This document shows positions 60,051 to 64,000 of a stretch of 64,000 nucleotides of DNA, one piece after another. The notes beneath the pieces were generated by a model, which had not been told where the DNA came from, ran no database searches, and saw nothing but the letters and a program-made list of their open reading frames with translations. The position numbers and the translations under genes were made by a program. Origin of the DNA: Methylobacterium sp. 17Sr1-1. Its GTDB lineage: Bacteria; Pseudomonadota; Alphaproteobacteria; Rhizobiales; Beijerinckiaceae. Location of the stretch: contig NZ_CP029552.1 in the NCBI RefSeq assembly GCF_003173775.1, positions 4,529,001 to 4,593,000 of the forward strand, in the 5' to 3' direction. The number at the start of each line of letters is the position of its first letter. Position 1 is the stretch's first letter.

Positions 60051-61991
60051 TCACGACACCGCGGCGGGCTCGGGCGCCTTCGCCACCGGACCAGGGATCT
60101 CCCCCGGCTCCAGATGCGTGCGCAGGCTCGTTCCTTCTTCCGCCTCCGCGCGCTTCAGCGCCTCGCGGGCCGCATCCGCCTCGCGCTGACGGTTCCACAT
60201 CGCCGCGTAGACACCACCCTGGGCGAGCAGCGCCAGATGGGTGCCGCGCTCGGCGATGCGGCCCTGGTCGAGGACGATGATCTCGTCGGCGCCGACCACG
60301 GTCGAGAGGCGGTGGGCGATGACGAGGGTGGTGCGGCCGCGGCTGACCCGGTCGAGGGCGTCCTGGATCTCGCGCTCGGTGAAGGAATCGAGGGCCGAGG
60401 TCGCCTCGTCGAGGACGAGGATCGGCGGTCCCTTCAGGATGGTGCGGGCGATGGCGACGCGCTGCTTCTCGCCGCCCGAGAGCTTCAGGCCGCGCTCGCC
60501 GACCGGGGTGTCGTAGCCCTCCGGCAGGGCGGCGATGAAGCGGTCGATCTGGGCGAGGCGGGCCGCCTCGCGCACCTCCTCCTCGGAGGCCTCCCAGCGG
60601 CCGTAACGGACGTTGTAGCCGATCGTGTCGTTGAACAGCACCGTGTCCTGCGGCACCATGCCGATCGCGGCGCGCAAGCTGTCCTGCTGGACGGCCGCGA
60701 TGTCCTGCCCGTCGATCGTGATGCGTCCCGATTGCGGCTCGTAGAACCGGAACAGCAGGCGCGACAGGGTGGATTTTCCGGCCCCGGACGGCCCGACGAT
60801 CGCGACCGTGCGGCCGGCCGGCACCGTGAAGCTGATGCCGCGCAGGATCGGCCGCTCCGGCACGTAGGCGAAGTGCACGTCCTCGAACCGCACCACCGCG
60901 TCGGCGATCGCGAGCGGGGCCGCGCCCGGCCGGTCGGCGATCTCCGGGTTGCGGTGCAGGATCTTGAACATGTCGTCGATGTCGATCAGGGCCTGCTTGA
61001 TCTCGCGGTAGATCATGCCCATGAAGTTGAGCGGCATCGAGAGCTGCACCAGCATGGTGTTGACCAACACGAAGCCGCCGATCGTCGCCCGCCCGGCCAT
61101 GATGTCTCGGGCCGCCAGCCACATCACCACGCTCATGCCAATCGTGAAGATCACCGCCTGACCGGCATTGAGTACCGCGAGCGAGACGTAGGTCTGGGTC
61201 GAGGCCTTCTCGTAGCGTGCCATCGACTGGTCGTATCGCTCGGTCTCGCGCCTTTCCGCGCCGAAATACTTCACCGTCTCGTAGTTGAGCAGCGAATCGA
61301 CCGCCTTGGTGTTGGCGTCGGTGTCGGAATCGTTCATCCGCCGGCGGATGGCGATGCGCCACTCCGTGGCCTTGTAGGTGTAGCCGAGATAGGCCGCCAC
61401 CATCACCAGCACGACGAGGGAATAGGAGAGGCTGAACTCGTAGGCGAGCGTACCGAGCACGAGCAGGAACTCGACGATGGTCGGTACAAGCGTCAGCACC
61501 ATCAATCGCGAGAGTTCCTCGATGCCGTTGCGCCCGCGCTCCAGCACCCGGGTCAGGCCGCCCGTCTTGCGCTCGAGGTGGAAGCGCAGGGACAATTGGT
61601 GCATGTGCCGGAAGGTCTGGAGCGCCAGGCGCCGCACCGCGTGCATCGCCACCTTGGCGAACAGCCCGTCGCGGACCTGGGTCAGGAGCGCCATGGCGAT
61701 CCGGGTGGCGCCGTAGAGCCCGATCATCAGGGCCGGCGCGGCCCAGATCCCGGTCGGGACCGATTCTTCCTTGCCTCCCACCACCGCCACCAGGGCGTCG
61801 GTCGCCCACTTGAAGGTGAACGGCATCGCCAGGGTGACCACCTTGGCGACGAGCAGGAGGCCGAAGGCGACGAAGACGCGGCGCTGCAGGTCGGGCCGGC
61901 CGTGGGGCCAGAGATAGGGCCACAGGCGGCGGTAGGTGGCGACGAGGCCGGGCCGCTCGGGCTCGGCCGGGGAGTTCGGATCAGTGGACAA
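60051..61991 (-). CDS. Atm1/HMT1-type ABC exporter (fused permease and ATPase)
   Basis: A 646-residue half-transporter acting as a homodimer. The membrane domain (about 40-330) has six segments with FHLERKTGGLTRVLERGRNG and NYETVKYFGAERRETERYDQ and ends MIYREIKQALIDIDDMF, typical of the Atm1/ABCB7/HMT1 group, which exports glutathione-linked sulfur or metal compounds. The ATPase has GPSGAGKSTLSRLLFRFY, LKLSGGEKQRVAIARTIL and ILVLDEATSALDSFTE. No ATG precedes the conserved part; TTG 61991 is the best start. Function in Fe-S or metal handling is by family. Confidence 0.92.
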   Translation of the reverse strand: MSTDPNSPAEPERPGLVATYRRLWPYLWPHGRPDLQRRVFVAFGLLLVAKVVTLAMPFTFKWATDALVAVVGGKEESVPTGIWAAPALMIGLYGATRIAMALLTQVRDGLFAKVAMHAVRRLALQTFRHMHQLSLRFHLERKTGGLTRVLERGRNGIEELSRLMVLTLVPTIVEFLLVLGTLAYEFSLSYSLVVLVMVAAYLGYTYKATEWRIAIRRRMNDSDTDANTKAVDSLLNYETVKYFGAERRETERYDQSMARYEKASTQTYVSLAVLNAGQAVIFTIGMSVVMWLAARDIMAGRATIGGFVLVNTMLVQLSMPLNFMGMIYREIKQALIDIDDMFKILHRNPEIADRPGAAPLAIADAVVRFEDVHFAYVPERPILRGISFTVPAGRTVAIVGPSGAGKSTLSRLLFRFYEPQSGRITIDGQDIAAVQQDSLRAAIGMVPQDTVLFNDTIGYNVRYGRWEASEEEVREAARLAQIDRFIAALPEGYDTPVGERGLKLSGGEKQRVAIARTILKGPPILVLDEATSALDSFTEREIQDALDRVSRGRTTLVIAHRLSTVVGADEIIVLDQGRIAERGTHLALLAQGGVYAAMWNRQREADAAREALKRAEAEEGTSLRTHLEPGEIPGPVAKAPEPAAVS

Positions 61992-62234
61992 GGGCCGGTT
62001 CCGGACGGATTTTCGCGCCGCATATAGGCCATGACCGAACGACGGGACAGCGCGCCCGACGCGGCCCGGACCTGCGGCGGGGCCGTCCCGGCCTCGGCGA
62101 CGGGCTCTTCGACTTGCCGGCTCTTCGACGGCGGAAACCCGCGCGACACGTCGCGGAAACCCGCCTAGAACGGCGGCATTCCGGCCGCGCCGGCCTCGCG
62201 CGTCCCCTCCCCTTTCGTCACGCCCGGATCGTCC

Positions 62235-63155
62235 ATGCTGCTCCCGTCCTCCCGCGATGTTCGGCGCCCGCGCCCCGGGCCGGCCCTGCTGCCCGTGCAC
62301 GCGCCACCGTCCTGGGGCGGGGATGCGACGGCTGCCGTGCTCGAACGCTGCCTCGCGCGCTGGCGCCGCTACGAGACCGCGACCGTCGATCCGGCGGTCT
62401 CGACCCACGACGACATGCTGGTCGACACGCCGGAGGGCCGGGCGCATTACCGCCATGTCGGGCTCTCGGCCCTGCGCCTGATCACCGAGGCGATGCTCCT
62501 GACCGGGCGCACCGATCCGAGGCGCATCCTCGACCTGCCCTGCGGCGGCGGGCGGGTGACGCGCCACCTGGTCAAATTCTTCCCCGAGGCCGAGATCGCG
62601 GTCGCCGACCTCGACGCCCGCAAGGTGGCGGACGTGGTCGCGCAATTCGGCGTGACCGAGATCAAGAGCAGCAAGGACTTCTCCGCCCCCCTGCCCGGCG
62701 CCTACGACCTGATCTTCGTCGGCTCGCTGGTCACGCATTTCGACGCGCCGCTCTTCGCCCGGGCGGTGAACGTGATGATCGACGCGCTCGCCCCCGGCGG
62801 CGTGCTGGTCCTGACCTCGGCCGGGCGCAACTGGGCTGCGCTCGCAGGCGTGCAGGACCGCGACGCGGGGCTGGTGCCCCAGCGCTGGTGGCGGGCGGCC
62901 CTGGCGCTGGTCGGAGGGAAGAAGGCTTCGCACCGCCTGCGCGTGCTGGAGAGCGACTACGCCCGGCACGGCTTCGGCTACACCGAGGTGCGGAGCTGGA
63001 CGAAGCTCTACGGCCAGAGCTACGGCGGCAGCTTCGCGGCGCCGTCCTGGCTGATGCGGGTGGTCGAGGAGCGGAACGACGCCCTGGTGATCGGCCTCAA
63101 GGAGCGTGGCTTCGACAACCTCCTCGACGCGACGCTGATCCAGCGGGCGGGCTGA
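62235..63155 (+). CDS. class I SAM-dependent methyltransferase
   Basis: A 306-residue methyltransferase. The SAM fold lies at about 95-205: RILDLPCGGGRVTRHLVKFF, EIAVADLDARKVADVV, YDLIFVGSLVTHFDAPLFAR and ALAPGGVLVLTSAGRN. The N-terminal 90 residues and the C-terminal part (SYGGSFAAPSWLMRVVEERN) are not assigned; substrate unknown, possibly a sugar or polyketide-type acceptor. Single-gene unit divergent from the ABC exporter. Confidence 0.85.
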   Translation: MLLPSSRDVRRPRPGPALLPVHAPPSWGGDATAAVLERCLARWRRYETATVDPAVSTHDDMLVDTPEGRAHYRHVGLSALRLITEAMLLTGRTDPRRILDLPCGGGRVTRHLVKFFPEAEIAVADLDARKVADVVAQFGVTEIKSSKDFSAPLPGAYDLIFVGSLVTHFDAPLFARAVNVMIDALAPGGVLVLTSAGRNWAALAGVQDRDAGLVPQRWWRAALALVGGKKASHRLRVLESDYARHGFGYTEVRSWTKLYGQSYGGSFAAPSWLMRVVEERNDALVIGLKERGFDNLLDATLIQRAG

Positions 63156-63205
63156 GGCAGTCGGGCGGCTGGGCGCCTGTTCGATAAAGCTCTCAAAGCC
63201 TCCAT

Positions 63206-63344
63206 GTCATCCTGGAGCCGCGCAGCGGAACCCGGGATCGATAACCGCCGACGTTTCAGGACGAAGCGGAACGCTGCCCGCCTTTCCAGGCACCGTCAGC
63301 GGTTATGGATCCCGGGTTCTCGGCAAGCCTCGCCCCAGGATGAC
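63206..63344. repeat. family A paired-hairpin element, copy 3 (full length)
   Basis: 139 bp. Ends GTCATCCTGGAGC and GCCCCAGGATGAC are slightly diverged from copies 1 and 2; the inner CGATAACCGC/GCGGTTATGG pair is kept. It lies between convergent methyltransferase and LysM genes. Confidence 0.88.
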
Positions 63345-63384
63345 GAGGAGGGTGACGATGCTGTCCGTTCAGTCGAACAGGCTC

Positions 63385-64000
63385 TCACCCGCGGCTCTCC
63401 GGCTCCCGCGCCTGCGGCCCCTCGCCCGGCAGCACGAAGACCTGGCCGGGATAGATCCGGTTCGGGTCGCGGATCTGGCGCTGGTTGGCGTCGAAGATCA
63501 CCGTGTAGCGCAGGCCCTTGCCGTAGGCCCGGCGGCTGATGCTCCACAGGTTGTCGCCGCGGATGACCTTCGCGGTGCTGATGCCGGGCACGAACACCGT
63601 GCCGGCTTCGGCGGGACTCTGCGCCGCCTCCGCGCCCGGCGCCCCGGCGGGGGCCAGGGCCGTGGCCGTCGCGCCCGCGGGCGGAACGGCGGCGGAGGGC
63701 GCCACCGCGACCACGGGGCCGCTCGCCGCCGCGCCGCGCATCAGGGGCTGGCGCGCCGGCACCTCGGCCGCGCCGGTGACGGCCGGCCCGAGATTCGGCG
63801 GCACCGCGAAGGCGGTCTCGGCGCGGGTCTTGACCGAGCCGGTGGCGGGATCGACCTGGTCGATCCGCACCCGGTAGTCGCCGGGCTTGACCCCGCGCCC
63901 GATCGTGAAGGCGACCCGGCCGTCCGGCCCCGCCTGGCCGGGCGCCACCAGCGTGTCGTTGAGGTAGAGCCGCAGGTCCGCCCTGGGCGCTCCCTGCGCG
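63385..64000 (-). CDS. LysM-domain protein, 5' end cut by window edge
   Basis: The last 205 residues of a larger protein. The C-terminal LysM domain begins VIRGDNLWSISRRAYGKGLR and ends NRIYPGQVFVLPGEG, so it likely binds peptidoglycan. Before it lie an Ala/Pro-rich linker and a segment (PGDYRVRIDQVDPATGSVKT) that resembles an Ig-like or FlgD-type fold. The frame is open to the edge (ADLRLYLNDTLVAPGQ), so the gene begins outside. Confidence 0.88.
   Translation of the reverse strand, partial: AQGAPRADLRLYLNDTLVAPGQAGPDGRVAFTIGRGVKPGDYRVRIDQVDPATGSVKTRAETAFAVPPNLGPAVTGAAEVPARQPLMRGAAASGPVVAVAPSAAVPPAGATATALAPAGAPGAEAAQSPAEAGTVFVPGISTAKVIRGDNLWSISRRAYGKGLRYTVIFDANQRQIRDPNRIYPGQVFVLPGEGPQAREPESRG

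Noticed and set aside
4642..63344. Palindromic elements as a CRISPR array
   Set aside because: Copies are scattered, of 36-171 bp, and not regularly spaced.

Overview
The window is about 70% GC and densely coded, and reads as a chromosomal segment of an alphaproteobacterium of the order Hyphomicrobiales, most likely Methylobacterium or a close relative. This rests on the gene set and order (rpsF-rpsR-DUF2232-rplI-dnaB-alr, metX-metW, RegB/RegA next to cyoABCD-SURF1, an EcfG/NepR-type stress locus) and on extreme GC3. The assignment is inference; no 16S gene is present. No rRNA, tRNA, CRISPR array, insertion sequence or prophage was seen.

Layout. 1-4.6 kb: the end of a GGDEF-EAL protein, a PLP aminotransferase, a DUF4112 protein and a lone YejE-type permease. 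4.8-10.3 kb (minus strand): alanine racemase, DnaB helicase, L9, a DUF2232 membrane protein, S18 and S6, with a promoter and structured leader in front of rpsF. 10.6-17.3 kb: a DUF2336 protein, secreted esterase, HAD phosphatase, small lipoprotein, HARP-like protein, PRC-barrel protein, DUF2721 protein and a PAS-only protein. 17.6-23.8 kb (minus): a complete peptide-type ABC importer with a VOC-family protein at its end. 24.0-28.1 kb: a cupredoxin-like secreted protein, two acyl-CoA dehydrogenases (one a clear glutaryl-CoA dehydrogenase) and an OGFr_N-like protein. 28.2-35.5 kb (minus): RegA/RegB redox two-component system, SURF1 and a cytochrome bo3 quinol oxidase (cyoABCD), with a divergent MFS transporter. 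37-42 kb: a small Cys-motif protein, an extended chorismate mutase, metX-metW, a PRC-barrel lipid-free exported protein and a GNAT acetyltransferase. 42.4-54.1 kb (plus): one long operon for alternative complex III fused in order to a caa3-type cytochrome c oxidase. 54.1-56.8 kb: a class II amidotransferase, an ECF sigma factor carrying a NepR-like N-terminus, a DUF1236 protein and a free NepR-like protein. 56.9-64 kb: MscL, Tam, PssA-Psd, an Atm1/HMT1-type ABC exporter, a methyltransferase and a LysM protein running off the edge.

How the genes work together. The window holds two complete and different routes from quinol to oxygen. One is the A1-type bo3 quinol oxidase beside its likely redox regulator RegB/RegA. 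The other is an alternative complex III that oxidises quinol and feeds a caa3 oxidase of the A2 subfamily, encoded in a single operon whose genes nearly all overlap by four bases. The importer, the two acyl-CoA dehydrogenases and the methionine genes are ordinary metabolism.

The most unusual signals are: (1) a sigma factor with a NepR-like anti-sigma region fused to its N-terminus, and a second NepR-like protein 0.8 kb away; (2) a 171-bp palindromic repeat lying inside the open frame of actE, between the expected coupled start codon and the lipoprotein signal; and (3) four families of paired-hairpin intergenic elements, one of which (five copies) sits only between convergent genes.
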